DNA of 64,000 nucleotides from Aegilops tauschii subsp. strangulata (GCF_002575655.3 NC_053036.3:195084788-195148787), one strand, 5' to 3'. Positions 22,250 to 35,274 are shown, numbered from the stretch's first letter. The notes: generated by a model not told the origin, from the sequence alone. A program made the numbers and translations.

Positions 22250-25200
22250 CTAGACCTGGCAAGGTCAGGCCCCGCAAGCAGCCGAACAAGCTGATGACAC
22301 CTCAGTTGTGTCAACGATAGATGCTTCATCCCTAGCTATATGGCACCATAGTGCGCATGGCAGTCCCCTGACATCTTCATTACATCTTTGACTTCAAGTC
22401 GGAGCTGAGCTGAAGCAAGCCTTTCCGCTTTAAGTTGAGACTGAAGAAGTCAAACTGATTGAGGCAGCGACTGCACAGAGGTTGTCTCACACCTGCTGGT
22501 GAGTAGCTTCAACTCACTGTCTTCATCCAGACAGGACCTTGGGGTCATCTCGCTGTCCTCAGGATGGTTTGGCTCACTATCTTTCCTAAATTTCTGCCTG
22601 GCATAAGAGATACGACTCTGAAAGAGAAACTAGGAGACACGTAACAGGTTTCACAATTATATAAGAAAATAAATGGATCTGTTCTGCATAAGGAACATGT
22701 TTTTACAACTACAATTTAAAACTCGTAGTTGTTGCAAACATCCAATCAGATGTAAACAGCAGTGGAGGAAATGATGCCTATCCAAATCTATACTAGAACA
22801 AAGTTTGAAGGCTTGAGAAGGATGAACTTACATTACATGTTAACACGGGATGGACAAAGCCCTTCCCCATGTTGATGGAAGGATAATTCAATAAATTCCC
22901 CAAAGAAAATTCTTTATAAGCGCTGCCATTATTCTACATTTTGCAAAGAGTAAATATAGATCAAATAATATTGGAAGAAATAGAGGATAATGAAGCTCAG
23001 GTGCAGACTGATGATACATAATCAAATAGCAATTAATTAAGTACAGCGTTACAAGGCAAAAGGTACTGACAAGAGGAATGCAGACATCAACGTGTGCAGT
23101 GGCATTGGCTTTATTCAACATTTTGGTAAGAGTAAATGTAGATATCATAATTTGAAGAAAGTGGAGGGCAGGGCAGATAAGATGCAGAGTAATGCTAGAC
23201 AATCAACTATCTCGCGATGCATGTACAGCAATACCACCATCGTCCGTTATTACTTGTCGCTCAAATGGATGTATCTAGCACTATTAAGTTCTAAATACAT
23301 CCAATTGATCAACAATTAATTCAATACAGAGGGAGTACATGACAACAGGTACTTACATGAGCAATCCAAAACTTCATAACCATTGTGTTAATTCTACATT
23401 TATCTAAGAGTAAATATAGATCTTATAATTTCAAGCAAAGGGAGGATAAAGAAGCGAACATTTACAGTGATGCTACATGATCAAACAGCAATGAGTGTAA
23501 GTATGCTGACAAAGGGCAAGAGGTACTGACAAGAGCAATGCAGAGCCTAGTATTGTCGTGAGATCCTATGATCCTTTGAGCAAGGAGATTCATCTGAAAT
23601 TAGTTTTCATACAAGAGAGAAGGTAAGGCACATGCAGAAATTTAGGAGTTCAAATTTTGAATGATATCATAGACAGTACGTGACGCTGGGGTCTCAGCAG
23701 TTCTAATAGGGGTTTGGCCACCGGAGTAGGGGTAAAGTCTGTTACAGTTGGGCCTGTGTTTTCTGTGGCTGCTGATCTATCTGATTTAACAAGTATCACT
23801 ACCTTTTCCAAATACCTAGTTTGTACTCCTTGAGGATCTGCACTCACCCTCTTCCTTTTGGACATCTATTACGAAAGAACAACATTTGACTGGAAAAACA
23901 TAGTATGACGACACATGGAATTGGTACAGAAAATGGATAGGTATGGCATATACTCATATATGATGCTTAAACTAAGCAGATGGTGTAACAAAGTAGAAGT
24001 AATGCAAGAGGTCAGATGCAAAATATGTGCGACCAATACAACCTTGCCAAGTTAGTGCATGCACCTTGATGGGTGAATAAGATAGGCCATCCTCCACCAT
24101 GCCAAGTTTGTTAGCCAGTGGATTGTTTTGCAATATTCCTCTCGTGCGCCCATTCTCATATTCATTTTGATAATGTTCAATACTTGACATGCATGAAAAC
24201 ATAAAAACAAGTGAGATTATCTTTGTAATGCAGAAGTGATTCTAATCCAATACTTCCTCCCTGTAAACCCCTTTGTGCTATCTCTGCAATTCTTCTAAGA
24301 GGTTCCATGCATGCTGTAATTTGGTGTGTGCATTAATATAATGTGGCCTACTACTCAAAATATGAGAGCTCCAGAAGTGATGATACTTCGCAGATGACAG
24401 CTTCAACATATAGTAAAGAAGAACAAGTCGACCTGCCCTGACAGATTCAAAATATACTAAGGGAGAATAACTCGACCTGACCAGTCGATCGTAAGAGAAG
24501 AGGATCATCTTAAAGAAGAGCAGAAGAGCAAGCAGATTGAAGATATTACAAGTCTTTCTATACAATGTCGGTTGGCCACCCATGATGAACCAGAGCGCAT
24601 AGAGAAATACTATTCCTTCCGGTCTCTCCATATGAGGCTCACATGCATTTCGAAACTAAAGTAGGAACATTTAGCTGACCAATTAAACATCTCTCAGTTT
24701 TACTAATATCAGCATAATATCAGATTTGAATTTGTACAACTAAGCTTGTTTAGCTCGATGGGTGGAGTAGTACTATTATGACACGAACCACGTAGGCTGA
24801 TCGTGGTCATCATAAAATGGGGAAACCGTAAGCATGATGAGTATAGTGTTGACCGTGGCAGTGGGATGGCAGATCTGAAGCCGCAAACCGCGCAAAGGGT
24901 AGTTACCAACCGATGTTTGCTTTGAAATAACAACTAAGATTTGGTATGGACAAGAAAGTACAGTCAACAAGTGACAAAGAAATGCAATTCTGCTGTCTCT
25001 CTATATGTCGCGACATGCATTTGGAAACTCAAGTGGGACCTTTAGCTAACCAATTAAATGTGTCTGTTAACTAATATCAGTATCATATCACAATCATATT
25101 TGAACAACTAAGCTTTGGAATTTTGAGTGTTGTGTTGTTTAGCTTGAAGGGTGGAGTAATGCTAGTACGACAGAAAGCACCTACGCAGATCATAGTAGAG

Positions 25201-26076
25201 TAGATAAAAGGGGAAAACCCTAAGCATCAAGAGTAAAATCAGGAAAGTGGAACTAGCTGGACCAGTGGGTGGCGCACATGCTTTTCGAAACGAATATAGG
25301 AACATTAGGTGACCAATTAAATGTTCGCTGTTTTAGTAATATGAGCATCATATCAGATTCGTATTTCAACATGTAAGCTTTGGAATTATGAGTGGCATGT
25401 TGTTTAGCTTGATGGGTTGAGGTCTTGAGGAGCAGTGCTAGCACGACACAAAGCAGTGAAGCACCTACGATGATGGTAGTGAATATAAAGGGGGAAACCA
25501 TAAGCTTTACGAGTATAGTGACCGTGACATGGCGGATCTGAAGGTGCAAACTGGACAAAGCTACTTTGCAACCAATGTTTGCATTCAACTAGCCACTACG
25601 ATTTGGTACGGACAAGAAAAGTATAGTAAACAATTTAAGATCTATTTTCCAGGTGAGATCAATAACTTAAGCACATATGGAAGAGTACCACCTCTCTTGC
25701 GACATCGTGTAGGCCCCTGCTGATACGTTGAGGGTGCTGCGGGTGCGATGGCTGTCGGCAGCGGGGAAGAAGACTTTAGATGGCAGACGACCGGGTCGGG
25801 GGATAAATCCTGTTGCCGTGGAAGAGGCGGTCGTAGGAGCGGCAACGGCAAGGTGGACGATGATGCCGATGAAGTGAGACGATGTGATGAAAGGATCCTG
25901 GTCCGGCGCCGTGGATGAGAGACATCCATCTCTTGCAGTGCACGACGGGGTAGGGGTAGCGGCTCCAGCAAGGTGGAGGATGGGGTGGCGGACGGAGGAG
26001 GCTGGCCGCAGTGGGGAGGTTGTCGTGGCACCGACGGTGTATGAATGGAGAAATGGAGGGGGAGGGGGGATTTCAA
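22250..26076 (-). pseudogene. CACTA-1 gene A (internally deleted copy)
   Basis: This is the paralogue of gene A at 28860-32850 in CACTA-2. Matching parts are a Pro/Ser-rich first exon ending TRCRKRGGTLPYVL (about 26076-25650), an exon ending GLSYSPIK followed by a GTGCAT donor (near 24075), an exon starting at 23865 with SKRKRVSADPQG, and a short exon ending TRLCIAL before GTCAGT (near 23540). Compared with CACTA-2, the SKRKRV exon loses its second half and the following intron and exon in one deletion near 23680. The gene is therefore broken. A set of roughly 200-bp repeats with exon-like ends lies at 22916-23550. Confidence 0.65.
23234..23335. mobile_element. Stowaway MITE (Thalos/Athos-like), 102 bp
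   Basis: TA dinucleotides flank a palindromic unit containing TTACTTGTCGC and ATGGATGTATCTAG, ending GAGGGAG. It lies in an intron-like part of CACTA-1 gene A. Confidence 0.7.
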
Positions 26077-27021
26077 ATTTTGGGACGCGCTTGTCAGAAA
26101 TGTGGGAAAGTTACGAACTTATCCCTAGTTTAAATTTCGGACATGACGAGGACGGTAATCTCGCATATCCCAAATATTTGCCGGTAACGATTTCGGGCGA
26201 GGAGAGGGTGTTTGGCCGCCCACGGTTGGCGCCCACGGTGTATGAACGGGGCTGACAGGTAGGGCGGTTGTGTGACATCTGAGGGAAGTTACACATCTGT
26301 CCCTATTTAAAATATTAGCCTACATCGATTTCGGACGAGGAGAGTTTGTTTTCCCGCCCACCATGGATGAATGGGGAAATGGAGGGAGAGACACATATGT
26401 GTTTTGCCGCCCACGTTTGGCGCCCACCGTGTCTGAATGGGCTTAGAGGCCGTCGTGTCACGTCTGATTGAAGTTACTAGTCTACCCCTATCAACAGCAG
26501 TGTAAATCCGGTCGATAAGGATGTCAAGTGTCAGGGGTAGACAGTAATTTCCATCTCGCAAACACTTGCTTCGGGCAGCCCACAAATGATAGTGGGTGTT
26601 TAGCCGCTTCGTTCAAAACTTGGGAGAATTAGCATTCACGTTTGCCCTGGGCCCTGGCAACTAAATCCAAATCCAATTTTTATTCGATTACGAATATCCA
26701 CAGATAATTCTATGTTTTGTTATTTATTTCTTCAAAACCACAACAAAGATTTATTCCACCTTTCTATATGATTATGATTTAGAAATGTCGTGATCTTCGA
26801 ATTCAGTAGGTTGGATACACTTTGAGTCAAATAGTTATTTCATCCAATACAATATGCTCACACGAAAAACAGTTCACCTTATGTCAATCATACAAGTACT
26901 GAGGATTACCTCGCCTAAAAAATTCGGATCATTACAACACATGGATAACATAGGGGGTCTTACAACATAATCCATTCAGAGACATGACACAACATGCAAG
27001 TACAATAATCTAATGACAATT
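26077..27021. other. Promoter-side and spacer region between genes A and B of CACTA-1
   Basis: At 26120-26480 a diverged repeat containing GGCGCCCACGGTGTATGAA recurs about three times; the same type lies at about 32900-33220 in CACTA-2. From 26640 to 27021 the sequence is AT-rich with no coding region seen. Confidence 0.5.
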
Positions 27022-27199
27022 TCAACTGCTATCTAAAGAAGAACTGGGATTACCCTGGGCTTCAGATAGCAGAAGCAGCATGACCTCCTCCGTCTTCAAA
27101 TGCAACATTCTTACTTCCTCCAATTCTTGGGTTGCTGGCATAATGCGTGCAGCTAATTGCATAATTTCCAGCTTCAAGATCGAGATTACCTCATTCATG
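27022..27199 (-). CDS. CACTA-1 gene B, terminal exon, 3' half
   Basis: The frame ends in SSSLDSS and a TGA at 27022-27024. It encodes a helical, Leu/Glu-rich stretch (ISILKLEIMQLAARIM, LEEVRMLHLKTEEVMLLLL) that looks like a coiled coil. It is cut at 27199 by CACTA-2. The 5' half of the same exon is at 59795-59973; after removing CACTA-2 and one copy of the ATG duplication the two halves join in frame as an exon of 118 codons including the stop. Known function: none. Confidence 0.75.
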
Positions 27200-27629
27200 C
27201 ACTACAAAAAAATACACTTCCGTGATGATACGTGTTTGTCATAGTAGGTCGCGATTTTTGTCATGCATGTACATCCATGACAAATTTATGACAGAATCAA
27301 GATAGTCATACCTGTGCTGTCGTAGAAGTGTTCCATGACATTACCAAAATTATCATCACGGAAGTGTCCACTTCCATGACGATAAATCGCGCGTCACAGA
27401 AGTGCTTTCATCAAGGGTGACCGACACGTGGCATCCACCGTAACGGAACGCCGTTAAGCTATCGGGTTGGGTTTTGGATCCGATAACCCGTTAACAGCCC
27501 CGACCAATGGGGATTTTCCATGTGTAAAATCATCATTGGCTGGAGGAGACACGTGTCAGGTCCGCGTTGGCACAGGTGTCACTCATCCAATGGGCGAGAC
27601 GCGCCTATGATATGTTGACACGTGGACCG

Positions 27630-28510
27630 GCCCATCAAGTTTAAATGGGCCGGCCCAACTGAAGGCCCACAAGATTTTGCGGACCATAATGGGCCGGCCC
27701 AGCTAAAGGCCCACGAGATTTTGCGGACCATAATGGGCTGGCCCTGCTAAAGGCCCACAAGATTTTGCGGGCCATAATGGGCCGGCCCAGGTAAAGGCCC
27801 ACAAGATTTTTGTGTGCCATAATGGGCCGGCCCAGGTAAAGGCCCACAAGATTCTTGCGGGTCATAATGGGCTGGCCCAGCTAAAGGCCCATGAGATTTC
27901 GCCGACATTAATGGGCCGGCCCAGCTGTAGGCCCACAAGATTTTGAGGACCCTAGTAGGCCGGCCCATTAACTGGCTGCCATGTTTTGGGCCAAATGCCG
28001 GCCCATATTTGATCCGGTCCATTAATGGCCTACCATGCTCTGGGCCTAATAGTGGCCCATATGAGATCCGGCCCGTTAAAAGCCTACCATGTTCTGGGCC
28101 AAATTACGGCTCAGATCAGGTCCGGCCCTTTAAGAGGCTTTGGGCTCAATTATGGCCCATATCAGATTCGGCCCGTCAACTGGACACTATGCTTTTGGGC
28201 CCACTTGCTAAAGGCCCACTTAGTAATTCGGCCTGATATTAGTTTTGGCCTGTTAAGGGCCCGTTTAACATTTTGGCCCTATATTAATTTCGGCCTGTTA
28301 AAAGCCCGTCATATAGTTGTGCCTAACTACGGCCCGGTTTGCATCCGGCCTGCTCGCAGCCGATATCTGATTGGGCCAAACAAGGACCGAGAAAATTTTG
28401 GCCTGTTAAAAGCCCGTGATTTGATTCGCACAATCATGGGCCGGGGTTCATTTCGGGCTACTGCCGGCCCGTGAGCTGTTCGGCACGTTTCAGGCCCAAC
28501 CTACATCGTG
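27630..28510 (+). repeat. CACTA-2 left subterminal GGCCCA repeats
   Basis: From about 27640 to 27960 a roughly 60-bp unit (GGGCCGGCCCAGCTAAAGGCCC...) is repeated five or six times; GGCCCAT/GGCCCGT words continue to 28510. This matches the block at 19560-20380 in CACTA-1. Confidence 0.8.
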
Positions 28511-28859
28511 ATTGCATGACGGCCCGATTATGTACCGTAATTTTATGGTTTGGTCGGTTTACTGCGAAGACAGGATATATATACAGTAAAATTACTGCAG
28601 CATCGTGAATAAGAAAAAACCTAGACTATACAATAAAGAAATTACGGCATATTACATCCACTGGGCATCAAAGTTCGCCACTATGATAATAAAGCACAAG
28701 CAGACAGCAGATTACATACACTGGGCATCAAAGATTGCCACCAGTGCAAATAAACACGCCGACAAAATAATATACAAAACCGACAGCACTTCAATAGAGT
28801 TCAAGAAAGGTTAGCCCTGCTGGGGAGCTGCAGCGCAAGCAGCTGAGCAAGATGATGAG

Positions 28860-31800
28860 ACTGCGCTTGTTCAACACTTATACCTTCCTCACTCTGAAAG
28901 ATAAACAAGCAGACATATGATAGGTTTTGCACTTAAAAGTATCAGTGCTGACAATTCATCACATTTCTTACTGACGAATAAAGTGACACAGTTTAAAATT
29001 GCATTAACACAATATGGTATTGTTCAGGTCAAGACATGGCAGGAAATGACATTGTGAAGGAGTTGGCAGCTTCACGACACCACTTGATTATAGATCAAGA
29101 ACTCATAAGTATCAATGGTTAGTGTGCTGTCAATTTATACCATTTCAGATTGGCAAATAAAGAGACGGTTTAAATAATAGTAGAATGATATGACATTTGT
29201 TCGTAGTTAAGACATTGCAGAATATGACATTGTGCTGTAGTGGGTAGGTTCACCACACCACTGGATTACGGATGAAGAACAGAAGCATACATGCAGTGCA
29301 AAAGAAGATCACTTGCTCTGTATGGTTTAATTTACATGGTACGAAGAAGGAACTTGGTTGTACAACTGAAAACTTAAATTGAGAAAGGACAAACTTTTGT
29401 TTATGAACTACATAATAAACTTTAAACAAGCAATTTGATGCAAACACCAAAAATAAACAGCTGTTGCAGTCATGCCTAACCAAACATATACAACAAAGTT
29501 TGAAGGCTTGAGATGGACAAACTTACATTATTGGTGAAGACAGGCTCTATAAAGGCCTTGTCCATGCTGATGGGGTGGGGGGCAATTCAAGAAGTTTACC
29601 ACAGAATCTTCTTCAAAAGCATTTCCTTTATTCTACATTTTGTTAAGAGTAAATATAGATGCGATAATATACAAAAAAATGGAGAATATTTAAGATAAGA
29701 TGAAGAGTGATGCTACATAACCAAGTAGCTATAAATGTAGTGCAGCGATACAAAAAAAGGTACAGCCAAGAGCAATGCACAGCTAAACTTCTTCAGTACC
29801 AACCTTATGGTAAGAGTAAATAGATCTGGTGTGTAGAAAATGGAGGGCAAAGGAAAATAAGCTGCAGAGTGATGGTACATGAACAACTACCTGTCATTAT
29901 AAGTACATTGATAAAGGACAGCATGTACTTACAAGAACAATGCAGAGCTAAAAAAACATTGGCATTGGATATATTCTACACTAATGTAACCATTCATACA
30001 GATCAGATAATTTGGAGCGAACAATTGATAAGCAAGCTATCATGCATACTGCTGTCACATAATGAACCAGGTATGTATGCAAGTACAGTGATACAGGACA
30101 ACAGGTACTAACAAGAGCAAAGCAGCGGGCAGCATATTTGCGATATCCTATCGTTCTTGTCAAACCGGAATTCTTCTTCGAGCAGATTTCCTGCAAAAAA
30201 GATCCGTAAGGCACATGCGGAAAAGTAGAAGTACAAATTGTCATGTGATTTCATAGATAGTACCTCATCCTGGGAACGAGACCAGTGCATAACAAGGTTT
30301 TTCCATTCAATCTCTTCTAAATTTAGCACAGGAGACTTCACCAGAAATTCGTTTATAGACTTGCCATCAAAGTGTGATTTCCCCAGGTAACACCGATACT
30401 GCTGCAATGCTTCCTTGAAAAGCACAAGCAAGCTTTGCTCGTCATGACTATCCAGATTGACCCTCGCCTAGTTACAACAATGTAATGTAAATCATCGATG
30501 TGTTCAATCAGCAGAAAACAGGAAAATAATAACCATGAATAATAGCACTTACACGTAAGTTGGACAGGAAGATGTGAAAATGGTGTTTGTCTTCACAATA
30601 ATCTTCCCATGATGGGAATATATGCATGTAGTCACTAACAACATTGAAAGCATTGTCTTTTAAACTGGGAATAAATGGAATGGGGTTCCAATCTGCTGAA
30701 ATTGGCAGTCTCTGCAGTTGGGATAGGTCTTTGGCCGGTGGACTTGCTGTACTTTTTGCTGGAGTGGGATTTTTCTGTGGTACAGCTGGTGCTATGGCAA
30801 ATGAAATCGGTATACCTTTTGCTAGAGTGCAGGTCCTGTGTGGTGGGGCTAGTGGTGTGGCCAGTGAAGTATGGGTACAGTCTGCTGGAGTCGGTCCTAC
30901 ATTTTGTGTCACTGGTTGTACAGCCAATATAAGTGGGGTGCTGTCTGATTTCTCCGGCACCACCACGTTTTTCAAGGACTTTGCTGGTGCTCCTTCAGGT
31001 TCGGCAATCACCCTCTTCCTTTTTGATGTCTGATGCACAAGAACAACATTTGAGTGGAAAAACATGGTATGATGACAAATGGAATATGTATTAATAATGG
31101 ATGGGCATGGCATCTCGACATATATGATGAGTAAACTAAGCAGATGGCGGTGCAACAAAGTAGAAGAAATGCAAGACAACATATGCAAGATACCCGCAAT
31201 CAATAAAACATTGCCAAATTAGAATAGGCACCTTGATGGGTGAACAGGACAGGCCATCTGCCTTTGACTCCTCGAGGTTAGAATAGTCATTAGGATCATA
31301 TTCTAAACAAGAATCAACAGGTGGGGAGCGTATGAGTTTCATTGCATCCAGAATGGCAGTCAATGCCTTGGTGCCAATTTTGTAAGTCATTGCAGTGTTT
31401 AGCTTCAAGAGTGGACTGCTGCTAGTGTGACACAAAGCAGCTACACAGATCATAGTGTAGATATAACGGGAAAACCTTAAGCATCAGAGTAAAATCAGCA
31501 AAGTGGAACTTGCTGGAATATATGTGCTAGTATTGCCGGTACGGCTAGAAAGGCTTCGGATACCAGATCTCTTCAAGTGAAGGTGCGGTACTGTTAATAT
31601 CAGTGTAACTCTCAAAGGCGACACAACTCCCCGCATTTCCTTGCTATTCTTATAGGATTCAAGTGGGCAGGCCACTACTAATCCTATTCCTATGTTTACA
31701 AGATCCTACGAATCAAAGAGGCTCAAAGTGTCCATCACAACCGACCGTATAGACCTCTACACTACCAATGTCCCTGCTCATCTTCAGTACAAGGAACATA

Positions 31801-32850
31801 CTGTACTACTATCATACTCCCTCCGTTCCAAAATATAAGTCTTGGTAGAGATTTCCACTATGGATCACATACAGATGTATCCAGATACATTTTAGAGTGT
31901 CGATTCACTCATTTTGCTCCATATGTAGTCCATGGTGGAATCTATACAAAGACTTGTATTTAGGAACGGAGAGAGTACATATTAAAGAAGAATGGAAGAG
32001 GAACATGGTAAAGAAGAGCAAGCAGATTTTGGATAATAAAATGTTGGTTGCGCAGTGCCCACACATGATGAACCAGAGCACATTAAGAATGCAACTCCCA
32101 GCTGTCTCTCGACAATTTCAGGCGGTTGGATGAAGATCCTACGTCTCCTAACCCTTCTTCTTCCTCGTCTCTGATTCTTCCCATACAGAACACCGCACGG
32201 GCCACCGGCCCCCACCGCCTGTGTTCCTCCACCACCCCACCCCCACCCCCGCCCAAACCCCCACCCGCATTGAGTTTTCTTCGTTCGGCAAGGCCCCACA
32301 ACCACCCGAGCCACTTCGATCGCACCGGCGAACTCCGGCGAGCTCTGAAAAATCGACTGACCCAATTTTGAAATTTAGTCTACTGTGATTTAACTAGTGT
32401 GGAATATAAAAGGGGAAAACCATAAGCATTGGGAGTATAGTGTTGAGTGTGCCATGGCGGATCTGAAGGTGCAAACCGAACAAAGGCAACTTCGCAACCA
32501 AGACAAGAAATCAGAGTAAAGCAGTGGCGATCTATTTTCTTGCTGCGATAAATAAGTTGAGTAGATACGAAAGAGTACCGCCTCTGGTGCGGCACCGTGT
32601 ACGCATCTGCTGAGAATTTGACGGTGCTGCGGTAGCGATGGCTGTCGGCGGCGTGGAAGCAGATCTAGGAGGGTAGGCGGTGGCGGCGGGGCGCGGTGGA
32701 CGGGATGGTCGTAGGAGCAGCGCCGGCAAGGTGGACGACGGCGGGGATGAAGCGAGAGGACGGGATGCAAGGATCCCGGTCCGAAGCCGTGGATGAGAGA
32801 GGTCGATCTCTTGTAATGGACGGCGGCGCCGGGGTATCAGCTCCGGCATG
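28860..32850 (-). CDS. CACTA-2 gene A, multi-exon accessory protein (unknown function)
   Basis: Supported coding exons in order: 31390-31232 (start MTYKIGTKAL, end SCSPIK before GTGCCT), 31029-30553 (starts TSKRKRV after CAG; Pro/Thr-rich, then ISADWNPIPFIPSLKD and YMHIFPSWEDYCEDKHHFH; donor GTAAGT), 30467-30264 (ARVNLDSHDEQSLLVLFKEALQQYRCYLGKS; donor GTACTA), 30190-30113 (EICSKKNSGLTRTIG to CFAL; donor GTTAGT). They hold 53, 159, 68 and 26 codons, and every intron is phase 0. Further exons probably lie between 30110 and 28860, and a Pro/Ser-rich leader exon near 32850-32580. A basic SKRKRV motif could be a nuclear signal. The family recurs in wheat CACTA elements; it is not a TNP2 transposase, and its role is unknown. 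Confidence 0.7.
29600..30130 (-). repeat. About 200-bp repeats with duplicated exon ends
   Basis: Three diverged units share words TTATTCTACA, AAGAGTAAATATAGAT and GAGCAATGCAGAGC. Each carries an exon-like end (CTSTGCATTGYTCTT) before a donor-like site. At 29933-29947 this leaves a possible 15-nt microexon bounded by TAG and GTAAGT. The unit nearest 29790 has lost its GT. Confidence 0.5.
31817..31975. mobile_element. Stowaway MITE, 159 bp
   Basis: TA-flanked; the left end is CTCCCTCCGTTCC and the right end is GGAACGGAGAGAG. The internal arms pair (AATATAAGTCTTGGTAGAG with CTACAAAGACTTGTATT-like sequence). Confidence 0.85.
32110..32366 (+). other. GC-rich captured gene fragment
   Basis: This block interrupts sequence that is continuous with CACTA-1 (compare 24490-24600). 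It is open on the plus strand with a Pro/Ser-rich product (SPNPSSSSSLILPIQNTAR, TPPPPPPKPPP). Its right end ATCGACTGACCCAA matches the terminal repeat of the unit at 41802-41931, so it may be a small transposon carrying a gene piece. The left end is unclear. Confidence 0.4.
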
Positions 32851-33469
32851 GTGGGGGAGGACGGCAGTGGATGGGGTGGCGGACGGCGGCGGACGGAGGA
32901 GGGTGGGGTGGAGAGGGTGTTTTGGCGCCCACGGAGTACGAATGGGGAAAAGGGAGGTAGAGAGGAAGGGGGGAACCATGTATTCAGGGCGCGCTTGTCT
33001 CAAATGCGAGGAAATTTACAAACTTAGCCCCCGTTTCAAATTTCTACTACATCACAACAACATTAGTCGGTTGGGGATAGGACGGTAATCTCACATACAC
33101 CGAATATTTGCCGACGAGAGTTTGTTTTTGGCCCACCGTGTATGAATATGAATCGGGGAGGGAGTCGATTTCGGCCGAGGACACACTGTGTTTTGGCGCC
33201 CATCGTGTATGAATCCGGGTGAGAGGTGGTTACGTCACGTTTGGGTGAAATTACAAACTTACCCCTATCGAAACCTATAGAAATCCAGCAGATAGGCTTT
33301 GCCTGGCAGGGATAGGCAGTAGTGATTTCCATCTCGCAGATTTTGGTTTCGGGCGGTTACTGCGACTTTCCCCGCTTCGTTCAAATTTTGCAGAGTGCAC
33401 GTTTACCGTGCCAACTCAATTCGAATCCCGTTTGTATTCTATTTTTTTCGGGCGGGATCCATTTTCAAT

Positions 33470-34620
33470 TGGAATTACATTCTATATACATAATTATATA
33501 TACTTTCAAAAGCACAACAAAGAATTCTGCTCCTTTATATGTATAATATGATTTACAAATACAACAATCTCGAAATCTTAAGGTTGAATTCGAATTTTTT
33601 TAACCAAATTATGTTCTACTAAAATGTATGGATCAGTAATATCTACATATTAAATAACATAAATGTGCGTGAATTCATATGAGTATGCATGTTTGATAGA
33701 TCAATTTTGGTTCGAGTATGGATTACATGTATCATCATCTCGAATTCAAATATTTGAATCCCTTTTTTGTTCACTCCTTTCACGCCCATCTCTCTCGCAT
33801 GCATGCTCCTTCAGGTAGCTATCACTCTCTTTTCTCCAGCTCACCCGCACGCTCACTTCATGTTTCTCCTATCCTCGCAAACATGGTCTCTCGACGTCTC
33901 CCTTGAGAAGTGTCACACTCTCCCTATCATTATACATTACACGGTTTTCATTATCTCTCACGTCTCTACTGTTCTCTGGTATCACTCGGTACCTAAGCTT
34001 TCTTTTTCACCACCACACACAGAGTCTCCACTCGTCTTTCACTTTGTCTTTCTCTCTATGGGATTCTCTCACACACCCTATATGTCTCTACATATGACTC
34101 ATACCACTAAAATTACTCTCTCTCTCTCTCTCTTATAGACACAACATTTGTTGCGGTCTCCTTTTCGTCTCCATCCCAGACTGACATTATTCATTTGTTT
34201 ACTGATCAGACAACCCCGACTACCGTCTCCTCTCTATCTCTCACAGACACACACACACAACTCCTTCCACTCCCCTTCCCGACTACCGTCTCTCTCACAC
34301 ACACACTAAACTCTCACTTTCGCACCCCGACTCGCATTTCTCTGACAAACATTTATCGACTAGCTAGCCTATAGATAGGTTTGTACACCCGCACACTCGT
34401 GCTTCCACCATCGCATACATGTCTCTCTCCTGCTCCTTGTATCTATGTAGATTTTTCTTCCCTTATTGAGACACGCCCTCTTGATCGTGCACACACACAC
34501 TATCGCCTCATTTTAAGCTGATACCTATCGCACACACACTCCTTGTGTCTTTGTCACACATGCACTCCATCCTCCTCCACTCTCCCTGTCTCTCACACAC
34601 ACATGGGCTTTTTGCAACAA
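33470..34620 (+). repeat. Low-complexity CT/CA-rich (pyrimidine) tract
   Basis: From about 33770 to 34620 the plus strand is strongly pyrimidine-biased with decayed (CT)n and (CA)n runs, for example at 34113-34134 and 34243-34259. Before it, 33470-33760 is AT-rich with no feature seen. No coding region is supported; ORFs here follow the simple repeats. Confidence 0.65.
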
Positions 34621-35058
34621 CTAGCAAGACGCCCATGCGCTGCACGGAACATCAAAATGCATTTGTATGAGTAGTTTATCTTGTGGGGGAAAAGGATGAA
34701 CGAGGGAAGGCCTTATTTGCAAATGTGGAGAGGGGTGTGGGTATCTTTTTGCAAAATTTCCATAGTTTCCTTCCTATCCGTCAGATATAGATCGGACGGC
34801 CTATATTGCAGGATGGTAGGCACACGATCATCACCGACAATGCTTTTTATAAGAGTAGGGATAAAAAATAGAGTTGGTGATGATGGTGGGCCTGCCATCC
34901 TGCAATGTAGGTCATCTGATTTATATCTGTCGGATAGGAAGGAAAATATGGCAATTTACCCGCACTCTTCACCACATTTGCAGATAAGGCCTTCCCTTGT
35001 TCATCCTTTTCTCCCACAAGATCTTGATGTTTCGTGCAACGCACGGGCATCTTGCTAG
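34621..35058. mobile_element. Palindromic Helitron-like unit with a 3' terminus at each end
   Basis: The left border read on the minus strand and the right border read on the plus strand both end GGGC...TCTTGCTAG followed by T, with GCACG pairing just inside. The two halves are near-perfect inverted copies with a centre near 34842; the right arm lacks about 22-30 bp. A third, single copy lies at 38462-38653. No 5' TC terminus is seen. Confidence 0.65.
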
Positions 35059-35274
35059 TAAGAGTAGAAATTAGACATATACCACTTCTCGAATCTTGAA
35101 ACCAACAACATTCCTCCCTTATCTCATCAAAACCGCCAAAGGAATATATTTTGAGTGAAACATAACATATTTTTAGTGATATACGTATTTCAAAACTAGA
35201 CTTTTTTTCTATCAAATCGGTGAATATGTATTAATCTACTTTGATCGTGTGGCAACGCATTGGCACATTGCTAG
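35059..35274 (+). mobile_element. Second Helitron-like 3' end
   Basis: GGCAACGCATTGGCACATTGCTAG at about 35250-35274 resembles a Helitron 3' terminus and lies directly after the palindrome. The 5' boundary is not determined. Confidence 0.4.

Noticed and set aside
19015..27199. Reading 19015-27199 as a complete CACTA with CACTA-2 placed next to it
   Set aside because: There is no right terminus at 27199, and gene B continues in frame after 59794, so CACTA-2 lies inside CACTA-1.
27641..28474. Repetitive ORFs (NLVGLYLGRPIM and similar)
   Set aside because: They come from the 60-bp GGCCCA repeats of the CACTA end.
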